Assembly: GCA_025464695.1 (NCBI GenBank)
Contig: JAODNQ010000101.1
Location: 1-10,165, forward strand
Reading direction: 5' to 3'
Origin: Frankiales bacterium
GTDB lineage: Bacteria; Actinomycetota; Actinomycetes; Mycobacteriales; SCTD01
DNA: 10,165 nucleotides
Below the pieces are notes generated by a model. That model worked only from the letters and a program-made list of their open reading frames with translations. It did no database searches and was not told the DNA's origin. Of this stretch, positions 1 to 7,223 are shown piece by piece (the stretch's first letter is position 1; each line of letters opens with the position of its first letter). The position numbers were made by a program, and so were the translations under genes.

Positions 1-3000
1 GCGAAGGCGCCGACGGCGTCCGGGCCCGAGAGCCGGCACTGCAGGGTCTGCCCCGGCTCGACCTCGAGCCCCCAGGTGGGCGTGTCGTCCCGTGCCACCG
101 CGGGCGGCAGGTCGGTGAAGCCGGCCAGCGCCCCGGCGGTGTGGTCGAGGACGTACTCCGACCCCAGCGGCGCGCTGGTGTTGCCGGCCTTGTCAACCGC
201 CCGGACCTGCAGCCCGTACGTGCCGTCCGGGGCGTCGCCGAGCGCTGCGGTCCACGGGCTGGTGCAGGCCGCCCAGTCGAGCAGGACCGCGTTCCCGGCG
301 GTGGTCCGGCAGGCGCTGGTGGCGTCGGACGGCACCGACCAGGCCCAGCGCGGGGTGGTCGTGCTGCTGGGGCTGCCGGGGACGAGCGTGGCGGTGGGCG
401 CGTCGGGCGCGGTGGTGTCGAGCACGTACGCGGCCTGACCGGGCGGGCTGGGGTTCCCCGCCTGGTCCACCGCGCGGACGGTCAGCGTGTAGCTGCCGTC
501 CGGCTGGCCGGTGAGGTCGACGGACCAGGGCGCGGCGCACGCGCCTTCGCTGACCTTCGTGCTGCCGCGGGTGACGGTGCAGTACGCGGTGGTGCCCTGC
601 TCGGTGACGAACGTCCACGTGGGGTGGCGGTCGGTGGAGGGGCCCTCCGGCCCGATGACGGCGCCGGGCCGCACCGGGGCGCTCTTGTCGAGGAGGAAGA
701 CGCTGCTGTCCTCCGGCCCCTGGTTGCCGGCGGCGTCGACCGCACGCACGCCGAGCGTGTAGGAGCCGTCGGGGCGCCCCGTGAGGTCGGGGGTGTACGG
801 GCTGGTGCACGTGGCGCGCGCGAGCACGACCTTGCCGCCGGAGGTGAGCTGGCACTCCAGGGTGGTCTCGGCGTCGGCGCTGAGGAACCACGTGGGGCTG
901 GTGTCGGGGCTCGGGCTCTGCGGCCGCACCACCGACACGGCACCCGGCGCGACCGTGTCGAGCAGGTACGCCGACCGCTGCTCCGTCCCGGGGTTGCCGG
1001 CGGCGTCGCTCAGCCGGACCACGAGCTCGTAGCTGCCGTCCGGTGCGCCGGTCAGGTCGAGGGCGAAGGGCTCACCCGCTGCCGAGACCTTGCACGGCGC
1101 GCTCTCCTGACGGACGACCGTGCCGGACAGCGGGCCGGTGCCGTACAGGACCCGGCACACCGCCGTGACGCCGACCTCGGGTGCGGTGATCACCCAGGTC
1201 GGGGTGCGGGTGGTCGACGGCGACGGCGGGGCCGTGATGGTGGCGGCCGCGGCCGGCACGGTGTCGAGCACGTAGGACGACGTCGTCAGGGCGGACAGGT
1301 TGCCCGCGGGATCGGGGACGCGGACCGACAGCACGTAGGTGCCGTCGGGCGCCGTCGACAGGTCGGCGGTGTAGCTGCCGGAGCAGGTCCGCCACTCGGC
1401 GAGCACCGTCGTCCCGCGGCTGAGGCGGCACTCCGCCGGGCCGCCGGCGGAGACGGTCCAGACCGGCGCCCGCGACGACGCCGGGCTCAGCGGGGCGGTC
1501 ACGACGGCCGCCTCGGGGGCCGTGGAGTCCAGCACGTACGTGAGGGTGGCGGGATCGCTGGTGTTGCCCGCCTTGTCGGTGGCGCGGACCGCCACGCGGT
1601 AGGTGCCGTCGGGCTGGGCCGTGAGGTCCGGGACCCAGGGGCTCACGCAGGTCTCGTCCACGAGCAGCTCGTTGTCGGCGGTGCGCACCCGGCAGCTGTA
1701 GGTCGCGCCGTCCTCGGCGGTGAAGGAGAAGCGGGGGCGGTGCGTCGGGTTCGGGGAGGCCGGGACGTCGGTCAGCTTCGGGGCGGCCGGAGCCGTCGTG
1801 TCGAGCACCTGGACGGCCGTGGTCGCGGGCCCGGTGCTGCCTGCGAGGTCGGTGTACCGGACCGCCAGCGTGTACGCGCCGTCGGCCGCGGTGCTGAGGT
1901 CGACGACGGCGGGACTGGTGCACGCCTTCCAGTCCTGCAGCACGGCGGCGCCCCGGGTGATGCGGCAGCCGGCCGTGTCGCCGTCGACCGGCGAGAAGGT
2001 GAAGGACGGCGCACGGTCGCGACTCGGGGTCCCGGGAACGGTCAGCGCGGGGGCCGACGGCGGGGTGGTGTCGAGCAGGTAGGTCGCCCGACCTGTGGGA
2101 CTGGTGCCGCCGGCGGCGTCGGTGGCACGCACCTCGAGGGCGTAGCTGCCGTCGCCCTGCACGGGCGTCGTGTAGGGGAAGGTGCACGGGGCCCAGTCGG
2201 GGACGCTGCCGGCGGGGTTGGTGAGCCGGCACTCGATCCGGGCACCGTCCTCGGCGACGACCGACCAGGTGGGCTGCAGGTCGCGGCCCGGGCTCTGCGG
2301 CGCGGACACGACGGGCGCGTCGGGCGCCTGGGTGTCGAGCACCCAGCCGGCGCTGCGGCCCGCGGGACTGGCGTTGCCGGCCGCGTCGGTCAGCCGCACC
2401 TCGGCGGTCCAGGTGCCGTCACCCGCGAGAGAGGCGGTCCACGGCGACGTGCACGGCGTGGCGGCGCTCTCCGGACCGCCCGCGCGCAGGACCCGGCAGG
2501 TCGCGCTGGTCCCGCTCTCGCCGGAGAAGACGACCGACGGCGAGGTGCCCCGCGTCGGGCCGGTCGGGCCCGTCACCGACGGCGCGGCCGGAGCGGTGCG
2601 GTCCAGCACGTAGCGGGGCGAGGACCCGGCGGCGCCGGTGTTGAGGGCTCCGTCGGTGAGCCGGACCGACAGGACGTAGGCGCCGTCCGACAGGCCGGAC
2701 AGGTCGCGCACGACCGGGCTGCCGCAGCTCGCCCAGTCGGTGACCGTCACGCCGTCGCGCAGCACGGCGCACTCCGCCGTCGTGCCGTCCGGCGCGCTGA
2801 ACGTCCACGACGGCGCTGGTGCCTGGGCCGGCCCGGTCGGCCCGCTGACGTCGGGGGCACCGGGAGCCTCCCGGTCGAGCAGGTAGGCCGCGCTGCTGCC
2901 CACCGGACCGGTGTTGCCGGCCGCGTCGGTGGCGCGGGCCTGCAGCACGTGGCTGCCGTCCGTGGCCAGGGTCCGCGTCACGCTCGAGCCGCAGGCGGCG

Positions 3001-6000
3001 AACTCGCCGGCGTCCGGTCCGCTCAGCCGGCACTCGAGGGTGGTGCCGGCCTCGAGCGACACCGACCAGGTCACCGTCGCCTCGCGGCCCGTGCCGCTGG
3101 GACCGCTGACCGACGGCCTGCCCGGGGGCACCCGGTCGAGCAGGTACGCAGCGCTCTGCGCTGTGCTGGTGTTGCCGGCGTCGTCGGTCAGCTCGACCTC
3201 GAGCCCCCAGGCGCCGTCGGCGTCCAGCCCTGCGCTGTAGCTCCTGCCGCAGGGCGTCCAGTCGCCGGCCGCGCCGTCGTGCACCAGGCGGCAGCGGGCG
3301 GTGCCCTCGCCGGTGAAGCTCCACGTGACGGAGGGGCTGTTGCCCGTGGCCGGCGGCCCGGTGACCGCGGCCGGCCCGGGGGGCGTGCCGTCGTAGAGGT
3401 ACGTGCCGCTGCTGCCGGGGAGGCTGGCGTTGCCGGCGGCGTCGGTCAGCACGACCTGGGCGGCGTAGGAGCCGTCGCGGGTCAGGGACGGGACGAACGG
3501 GGACGTGCACGGCAGGAGGTCCGTGGCGGGCAGCAGCCGGCACGCGGCGGTCGTGCCCTCCTCGCCCGTCCAGGTGTACCGGGGCGCGGGGTCGTTGCCG
3601 GTGCCGACCGGTCCGAGCACGGCGGGCACCTCGGGGGCGGTCGTGTCGAGCCGGTACGAGGCGCGGCCCGCCGAGCCGGTGTTGCCGAGGGCGTCGGTGG
3701 CGGTGACCTCCACCGTGTACGTGCCGTCGGGGCCGGCACCGAGGTCAGCCGTGTAGGGCGACGTGCACGGACCGGGGTCGGGCGGAACGGTGCCCGGGGG
3801 CGGGAGCACCCGGCAGACCAGGCTGGCCCCCTCCTCGGCCTGCACCGTGAACTGCGGCCGGCGGCTGCTGCCGAAGGTGGCTCCAGTGACGACCGGGGCC
3901 AGGGGGGCCGTGGTGTCGACCTCGTACGGCGCGCTGCTGCCCGGGTCGCCGGTGTTGCCCGCGGCGTCGGTCATCCGCACGGCCAGGACGTACGTGCCGC
4001 TGCCGGGCAGGGTCGTGGTGAGGGTGCGGCCGGTGCAGTCGAGGCCGGTGCTGACGCCGTCGCGGGACAGGCTGCAGACCGGCGTGCCCTCGCCGGTCCA
4101 GGTCCAGGTCACCGTCTGCACGGTGGACCGGCCGGTCGGGCCGGTGACGTCGGGGAGCGCGGGGGCGGTGGCGTCGTAGCGGTAGGACGCCGTCGTCGCG
4201 GAGGCGACGTTGCCCTGCGCGTCGGCGACCCGGACCCGCACGGCGTAGTCGGCGTCCGCCGGGAGCCGCGGCCGGTACGTGCCGTCGGCGCACGGGGCGG
4301 TGTCGACGTCGGTGCCGGGAGAGCTCCCGTCGGGAGCCAGGCGGACCAGCGTGCAGTCGGCCTCGACGGCCGTCTCCGTGGCGCTCCAGCTCCACAGCGG
4401 CGTCGGGTCGTTGCCGACGCCCTGCGGACCGGTGACGGTGAGCGCGGGGGGAGCGGTGTCGAGCAGGTAGGTGGCCGTCGCCGGGGTGGCGGTGCGGTTG
4501 CCCGCGGCGTCGACGGCCCAGACCTCGAGCGTCCACAGGCCGTCGGGCCTGAGGCCCAGCTGGAGCACGGTCGGGCTGGTGCACGACGTGACCGCGCCGG
4601 GCGTGCCGTCGGGGGCCGTGGTGCGGCAGGCGGCGGAGACGGCGTCGGCGGGGAGGGTGAACCCGAAGGACGGCGCGGTGCCCCGGCCCGCGGTGGGGCG
4701 GTCGGCGGCGAGGACGGGGGCCTCGGGGGCGGCGGTGTCGAGCAGGTAGGCGGAGGTGACCGGGGCCGAGGTGTTCTGGAAGGCGTCGAGCGCCACGACC
4801 GAGAGCGTGTGCGCGCCGTCGGCCGGGAGGGTCGGGCTGTAGGCCTCGCCGGAGGCGCTGCCGCAGGACGCGGGCCCGGCGACGACGACCGGGCCGTCGG
4901 CGTCGGCGCGCGTGACGGTGCAGCGCCCGGTCGCGCCGGCGGCCAGGCGGACGGTCCAGGTCGGGCGGGGGTCGCTGCCGACGGGGCCGGGGGCGGGCCC
5001 CGCGAGCACCGGCACGGCCGGGGGGTCGACGTCGAGCAGGTAGTCGGGGCTGGTGCCGGGCTGGAGGCTGCTGCCACCGGGGCTCGTCAGGACGACCTCG
5101 AGCCGGTAGGTGCCGCTGGTGGCGGGCAGCTCGGTGGTGAAGGGCGGGGCGCAGGGCAGGTCGGTGCGGGTCGCGGTGGTCGGGCCGACCAGCGTGCAGG
5201 TCGACGTCTCCCGGCCGGACAGCGACCAGTCGTAGGTGACGGTGCGCGCGGCGCCCGGGGTGTCGGGGCCCGAGACCGCCGGCGAGGCCGGGCGCAGCAG
5301 CACCAGCGTGTAGGCCGGGCTGTAGCCGGGGGTGCTCGTGCCGCGGACGCTGGTCAGGACGACGCCGAGGACGTAGTCGCCGTTCGCCTCCGGGAGGGTC
5401 AGGCTGACCGTGCCGGCGCAGTCGCGCTCCTCGGCGACGCCGCCGGGCCCGGTGAGGGTGCAGTGCGCCGCCTCGTCCGGCTGCTGGTCCCAGGTCCAGG
5501 TGGCGAGCCGGGTGGCGGGGTCGACGGTGGGCGCGGACACCGTCGGGCCGGTGGGGGTGGGCAGGGTCAGCACGTAGGAGGCCGTCGCCGGGCTGCTCGC
5601 GCCGCCGGGTCCGGTCCGCACGACCGTGAGGACGTACTCGCCGTTCACCTCCGGCAGCACGGTCGCGTAGCCGCCCGGGGAGCAGGCGGGGGTCAGGGAC
5701 AGGTCGGGGCCCGTCAGGGTGCAGCGGGACGCGCCGTCCTCCGCGGCCGGCCAGCTCCAGGCGACGGCCCGGTCGGGACCGGCCGCCGGGCCGGTGATCA
5801 CGGCCGCGGTCGGTGCGGGGACGGTGAGGGAGCGGGTGCCGGAGCCGACCGGCGAGCTGCCGCCGTTGCTCGTCAGGACGACGTCGAGGCGGTGCGTCCC
5901 GGGCAGGTTGGTCAGCCGCGTCGTCAGCGGCGAGGAGCAGCCGCCGAGGGAGCGTCCGGTGCCGCCGGGGTCGACCAGGGTGCAGTCCGCCGTGGTCCGC

Positions 6001-6332
6001 GCCGGTGTCGTCCAGGTCCACACGACGTCGCGGTCGTCCCCGCCCGTCGCCAGCGCGGCCGTGACGTCGGCGGGAGCGTCGGGAGCGGGGTCGACGACGA
6101 AGGCGGGGCTGGTGCCGGCGTCGCCGGGCAGGCCGTCGGCGGTCAGCGCGACCCGCAGCGCGTAGCTGCCGGGGACGGGGTCGAGGGTCACGGCCAGCGC
6201 GCCGCCGTCGCAGGGGAGGTCCCGGGTGTCGGTCGCCGTGGGCCCGACGAGGGTGCAGGTCGCGGTGGCGCCGCCCTGCGCCCATGTCCAGCGGACGTCG
6301 CGCGCGCCCGTGACCGCGAGGTCGACCCGGGG
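1..6332 (-). repeat. Tandem array of 23+ Ig-like repeats, ~270 bp period
   Basis: The array was phased on the codon for the Asp (or its equivalent) in the terminal YLLDTTAP-like strand. These codons begin, on plus-strand coordinates, at 6090, 5823, 5565, 5301, 5031, 4737, 4458, 4173, 3915, 3645, 3390, 3135, 2874, 2601, 2334, 2070, 1800, 1527, 1263, 957, 687, 417 and 144. All are in the same frame. Spacing is 255-306 bases (85-102 residues), most often near 270. The core pattern is a W or F strand, then C-x-L/V, a variable loop, C-x-SP, a DG-x-Y strand, V-x-x-TDAAGN, and Y-x-LD-x-x-AP. Repeats are clearly related but diverged at DNA level, so this is a protein repeat array of some age, not a recent near-identical satellite. 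Repeats 1-5 (about 6332-5000) form a distinct subtype. Repeat 24 is cut by the window edge. Confidence 0.9.
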
Positions 6333-6566
6333 CGCAGCCGGAGCCGTGGCGCTGGGGCTGGGCGACGGGGAGGGGCTCGGGTCGGGCACGGAGCTCGGGT
6401 CGGGCGACGGGCTGGGGTCGGTGGTGACGGTGGTGGTGTCCGACACGGTCTGGGCCGTCGCTGGGGCCCCGAGGAACAGGCCCGTGGCCAGGACGGCGAG
6501 GACGGCGACCAGGGCGGCGGGCACAGCGTGACCAGGGCCCCGGAACGGTCCGGTACGGCGGGACAT
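1..6566 (-). CDS. Giant secreted multi-Ig-like repeat protein (3' end outside window)
   Basis: Probable extracellular or cell-surface fibre or adhesin-like protein; no enzymatic domain is visible, so the role is inferred from architecture. The frame is open from the ATG at 6566 to the left edge (2,188 codons) with no stop. Residues 1-38 are a signal peptide: RR near the start, a hydrophobic core at about 16-34, and an A-T-A cleavage motif at 36-38. Residues about 50-78 are a Pro/Ser/Asp linker. From about residue 79 there are 23 complete Ig-like repeats plus a truncated one, each ending in a strand like YLLDTTAP; most carry a TDAAGNTS-type loop and every one has a cysteine pair. The ATG is supported by AGGAG six bases upstream. 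Codon use is strongly GC-biased, and lysine is absent from the first 1,500 or so residues. A C-terminal sortase signal, membrane anchor or catalytic domain may lie beyond the window. The repeats resemble those of bacterial Ig-like adhesins; the exact family is not assigned. Confidence 0.9.
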   Translation of the reverse strand, partial: MSRRTGPFRGPGHAVPAALVAVLAVLATGLFLGAPATAQTVSDTTTVTTDPSPSPDPSSVPDPSPSPSPSPSATAPAAPRVDLAVTGARDVRWTWAQGGATATCTLVGPTATDTRDLPCDGGALAVTLDPVPGSYALRVALTADGLPGDAGTSPAFVVDPAPDAPADVTAALATGGDDRDVVWTWTTPARTTADCTLVDPGGTGRSLGGCSSPLTTRLTNLPGTHRLDVVLTSNGGSSPVGSGTRSLTVPAPTAAVITGPAAGPDRAVAWSWPAAEDGASRCTLTGPDLSLTPACSPGGYATVLPEVNGEYVLTVVRTGPGGASSPATASYVLTLPTPTGPTVSAPTVDPATRLATWTWDQQPDEAAHCTLTGPGGVAEERDCAGTVSLTLPEANGDYVLGVVLTSVRGTSTPGYSPAYTLVLLRPASPAVSGPDTPGAARTVTYDWSLSGRETSTCTLVGPTTATRTDLPCAPPFTTELPATSGTYRLEVVLTSPGGSSLQPGTSPDYLLDVDPPAVPVLAGPAPGPVGSDPRPTWTVRLAAGATGRCTVTRADADGPVVVAGPASCGSASGEAYSPTLPADGAHTLSVVALDAFQNTSAPVTSAYLLDTAAPEAPVLAADRPTAGRGTAPSFGFTLPADAVSAACRTTAPDGTPGAVTSCTSPTVLQLGLRPDGLWTLEVWAVDAAGNRTATPATATYLLDTAPPALTVTGPQGVGNDPTPLWSWSATETAVEADCTLVRLAPDGSSPGTDVDTAPCADGTYRPRLPADADYAVRVRVADAQGNVASATTASYRYDATAPALPDVTGPTGRSTVQTVTWTWTGEGTPVCSLSRDGVSTGLDCTGRTLTTTLPGSGTYVLAVRMTDAAGNTGDPGSSAPYEVDTTAPLAPVVTGATFGSSRRPQFTVQAEEGASLVCRVLPPPGTVPPDPGPCTSPYTADLGAGPDGTYTVEVTATDALGNTGSAGRASYRLDTTAPEVPAVLGPVGTGNDPAPRYTWTGEEGTTAACRLLPATDLLPCTSPFVPSLTRDGSYAAQVVLTDAAGNASLPGSSGTYLYDGTPPGPAAVTGPPATGNSPSVTWSFTGEGTARCRLVHDGAAGDWTPCGRSYSAGLDADGAWGLEVELTDDAGNTSTAQSAAYLLDRVPPGRPSVSGPSGTGREATVTWSVSLEAGTTLECRLSGPDAGEFAACGSSVTRTLATDGSHVLQARATDAAGNTGPVGSSAAYLLDREAPGAPDVSGPTGPAQAPAPSWTFSAPDGTTAECAVLRDGVTVTDWASCGSPVVRDLSGLSDGAYVLSVRLTDGALNTGAAGSSPRYVLDRTAPAAPSVTGPTGPTRGTSPSVVFSGESGTSATCRVLRAGGPESAATPCTSPWTASLAGDGTWTAEVRLTDAAGNASPAGRSAGWVLDTQAPDAPVVSAPQSPGRDLQPTWSVVAEDGARIECRLTNPAGSVPDWAPCTFPYTTPVQGDGSYALEVRATDAAGGTSPTGRATYLLDTTPPSAPALTVPGTPSRDRAPSFTFSPVDGDTAGCRITRGAAVLQDWKACTSPAVVDLSTAADGAYTLAVRYTDLAGSTGPATTAVQVLDTTAPAAPKLTDVPASPNPTHRPRFSFTAEDGATYSCRVRTADNELLVDETCVSPWVPDLTAQPDGTYRVAVRATDKAGNTSDPATLTYVLDSTAPEAAVVTAPLSPASSRAPVWTVSAGGPAECRLSRGTTVLAEWRTCSGSYTADLSTAPDGTYVLSVRVPDPAGNLSALTTSSYVLDTVPAAAATITAPPSPSTTRTPTWVITAPEVGVTAVCRVLYGTGPLSGTVVRQESAPCKVSAAGEPFALDLTGAPDGSYELVVRLSDAAGNPGTEQRSAYLLDTVAPGAVSVVRPQSPSPDTSPTWFLSADAETTLECQLTSGGKVVLARATCTSPYTPDLTGRPDGSYTLGVRAVDAAGNQGPEDSSVFLLDKSAPVRPGAVIGPEGPSTDRHPTWTFVTEQGTTAYCTVTRGSTKVSEGACAAPWSVDLTGQPDGSYTLTVRAVDQAGNPSPPGQAAYVLDTTAPDAPTATLVPGSPSSTTTPRWAWSVPSDATSACRTTAGNAVLLDWAACTSPWTAALGDAPDGTYGLQVRAVDKAGNTSAPLGSEYVLDHTAGALAGFTDLPPAVARDDTPTWGLEVEPGQTLQCRLSGPDAVGAF

Positions 6567-6572
6567 CCACGA

Positions 6573-6577
6573 CTCCT
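6573..6577 (-). promoter_or_regulatory. Ribosome binding site of the giant repeat protein
   Basis: AGGAG on the minus strand, separated by six bases from the ATG at 6566. This fixes the start: the following codons give a convincing signal peptide. Upstream in-frame extension would run into an untranslated-looking leader. Confidence 0.75.
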
Positions 6578-6647
6578 GCACGACGAGCACGCCCAGCGCG
6601 TCCCGGAGCCCGGGGCGTCCCCCGACCGGTGCTGGTGCGTGTCCGGT

Positions 6648-6676
6648 CTGTCGACCTTGCGGCACTCGGGCTTGAG
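6648..6676 (-). promoter_or_regulatory. Possible FliA/WhiG-type sigma promoter upstream of giant gene
   Basis: On the minus strand CTCAAG (6676-6671) is followed after exactly 15 bases by GTCGACAG (6655-6648). This resembles the TCAAG / G-C-CGATAA arrangement of motility- and sporulation-type sigma factors of the FliA/WhiG class; the downstream box matches GCCGATAA at five of eight positions. It would leave a leader of roughly 75 bases before the ATG at 6566. No better sigma-70-like promoter was seen in this gap. It is a motif resemblance read by eye, not a demonstrated promoter. Confidence 0.3.
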
Positions 6677-6694
6677 AGTTCGGGGGAGGACAGT

Positions 6695-6722
6695 CTCGAC
6701 CGGTCCGGAGGGCCGTGTCGAG
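6695..6722 (-). terminator. Putative hairpin terminator after tRNA-Ala
   Basis: The inverted repeat CTCGAC(CGG) ... (CCG)T GTCGAG has nine base pairs with one bulged base and a nine-base loop. It lies 48 bases beyond the 3' end of tRNA-Ala and before the candidate promoter of the giant gene, the right place to end the tRNA transcript. There is no T-tract after it, which is common among high-GC actinobacterial hairpins, so termination is inferred from position. A smaller hairpin (GGGCC/GGCCC, 6733-6749) lies between it and the tRNA. Confidence 0.4.
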
Positions 6723-6769
6723 CGCCTGCGCGGGGCCTGGGGACGGCCCGGAGCGGGAGGTGGGACCTG

Positions 6770-6842
6770 TGGAGCCACGGGGACTCGAACCCCGAACCCC
6801 CGCCTTGCAAAGGCGGTGCTCTGCCAGTTGAGCTATGGCCCC
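6770..6842 (-). tRNA. alaT: tRNA-Ala(UGC)
   Basis: A 73-base tRNA on the minus strand. The acceptor stem is GGGGCCA paired with TGGCTCC and contains the G3-U70 wobble pair that is the classic identity element of alanine tRNA. The anticodon loop TTTGCAA gives anticodon UGC, the D-arm contains TAGCTCAACTGGCAGAGC, and the T-arm has the GGTTCGAGTCC core. The discriminator base is A and CCA is not encoded. It lies downstream of tRNA-Ile, as in the conserved gyrA-linked Ile/Ala pair of actinomycetes (alaT in Mycobacterium tuberculosis), but here a small protein gene separates the two. Confidence 0.97.
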
Positions 6843-6845
6843 GGA

Positions 6846-6867
6846 CGGCGCCGCCGAGGCGGTGCCG
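6846..6867 (-). terminator. GC hairpin between DLW-39 gene and tRNA-Ala
   Basis: A near-perfect inverted repeat (CGGCGCCGCC with GGCGGTGCCG, one G-T wobble, 9-10 pairs, tight loop) sits 14 bases after the DLW-39 stop and three bases before the first base of tRNA-Ala. It could be a terminator for the small gene or a structure guiding processing of the tRNA 5' end. No T-tract follows. The structure is seen directly; the role is inferred. Confidence 0.4.
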
Positions 6868-6881
6868 GACGGGCAGTGCGT

Positions 6882-7010
6882 CTAGCGCAGGTCGGGCGCG
6901 GAGGTGGCCTCGTGCCAGAGGTCCTGCTCCGCCTTGCCGGCGGAGGCACGCCGCCGGAGCAGCGTCGTGAGCGCTGCCAGCAGCAGGACCAGGAGAGCGG
7001 GTCGGCGCAC
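6882..7010 (-). CDS. DLW-39 family small protein
   Basis: A 42-residue protein of unknown function. It starts with a short hydrophobic segment (residues about 4-18, a probable single membrane span or signal anchor) followed by RRR, and ends with the family hallmark AEQDLWHEAT at about residues 27-36, containing the D-L-W that names the family. Length fits the roughly 39-residue norm. The GTG at 7010 is preferred: GGGAG lies five bases upstream, whereas the in-frame GTG at 7016 overlaps that ribosome site. A longer in-frame reading from 7103 would begin inside tRNA-Ile and is rejected. The gene lies between tRNA-Ile and tRNA-Ala; such genes are typical of the gyrA neighbourhood of actinomycetes. 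Function is not known for the family. Confidence 0.8.
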   Translation of the reverse strand: MRRPALLVLLLAALTTLLRRRASAGKAEQDLWHEATSAPDLR

Positions 7011-7070
7011 GGTCACTCCCTCTGGTGGAGGTGCTGTCGGCAGGGCGGTCGAGCGGTGGTGCGCACGGGG

Positions 7071-7144
7071 TGGGCCTGGGAGGACTTGAACCTCCGGCCT
7101 CATCCTTATCAGGGATGCGCTCTAACCAACTGAGCTACAGGCCC
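7071..7144 (-). tRNA. ileT: tRNA-Ile(GAU)
   Basis: A 74-base tRNA on the minus strand. The acceptor stem GGGCCTG pairs fully with CAGGCCC, the D-arm contains TAGCTCAGTTGGTTAGAGC, the anticodon stem is CATCC/GGATG with loop CTGATAA (anticodon GAU), and the T-arm has GGTTCAAGTCC. The discriminator base is A and CCA is not encoded. It follows gyrA and the DUF3566 gene exactly as ileT does in Mycobacterium tuberculosis and other actinomycetes, which supports the origin-proximal placement of this window. Confidence 0.97.
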
Positions 7145-7183
7145 GGGCATGCCTTGCGGCACGGTCCGGCAGCGTACACGGGG

Positions 7184-7212
7184 CGCTCGTCATCGTGCTG
7201 CGCTGACGAGCG
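7184..7212 (-). terminator. Putative terminator hairpin after the gyrA-DUF3566 unit
   Basis: A perfect nine-base inverted repeat, CGCTCGTCA (7184-7192) and TGACGAGCG (7204-7212), with an 11-base loop. It starts 11 bases beyond the stop of the DUF3566 gene and lies about 40 bases before tRNA-Ile. No T-tract follows. Position and symmetry suggest an end point for the gyrase transcript, separating it from the tRNA. Confidence 0.5.
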
Positions 7213-7223
7213 AGCAGGCGGCG

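Noticed and set aside
1..6332. The ~270-base periodicity as a CRISPR array, satellite or other non-coding DNA repeat
   Set aside because: Units are diverged in DNA but conserved in amino-acid pattern, always in the same reading frame and with codon-sized length changes. This is a coding repeat array.
3745..6810. A minus-strand open frame of 1,021 codons in another register
   Set aside because: It begins inside tRNA-Ala, overlaps the giant gene out of frame, and gives a low-complexity Arg/Pro/His-rich product. The true frame shows signal peptide, ribosome site and 23 regularly spaced repeats.
6882..7103. A longer 73-residue form of the DLW-39 protein
   Set aside because: Its ATG falls inside tRNA-Ile. 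The GTG at 7010 has a well-placed ribosome site and gives the normal family length.
141..7133. A plus-strand open frame of 2,330 codons antisense to the giant protein
   Set aside because: It is in codon register with the real minus-strand frame, so its stops would require TTA, CTA or TCA codons in the real gene, which high-GC genomes avoid. Its translation is Arg/Gly/Ala-rich with no recognisable domain, and it runs straight through both the tRNA-Ala gene and most of tRNA-Ile.
7171..7176. TACGCT on the minus strand as a -10 box for tRNA-Ile
   Set aside because: It fits TAnnnT and lies 27 bases upstream of the tRNA, but no acceptable -35 box is found 16-18 bases further up, so it is not listed as a promoter.
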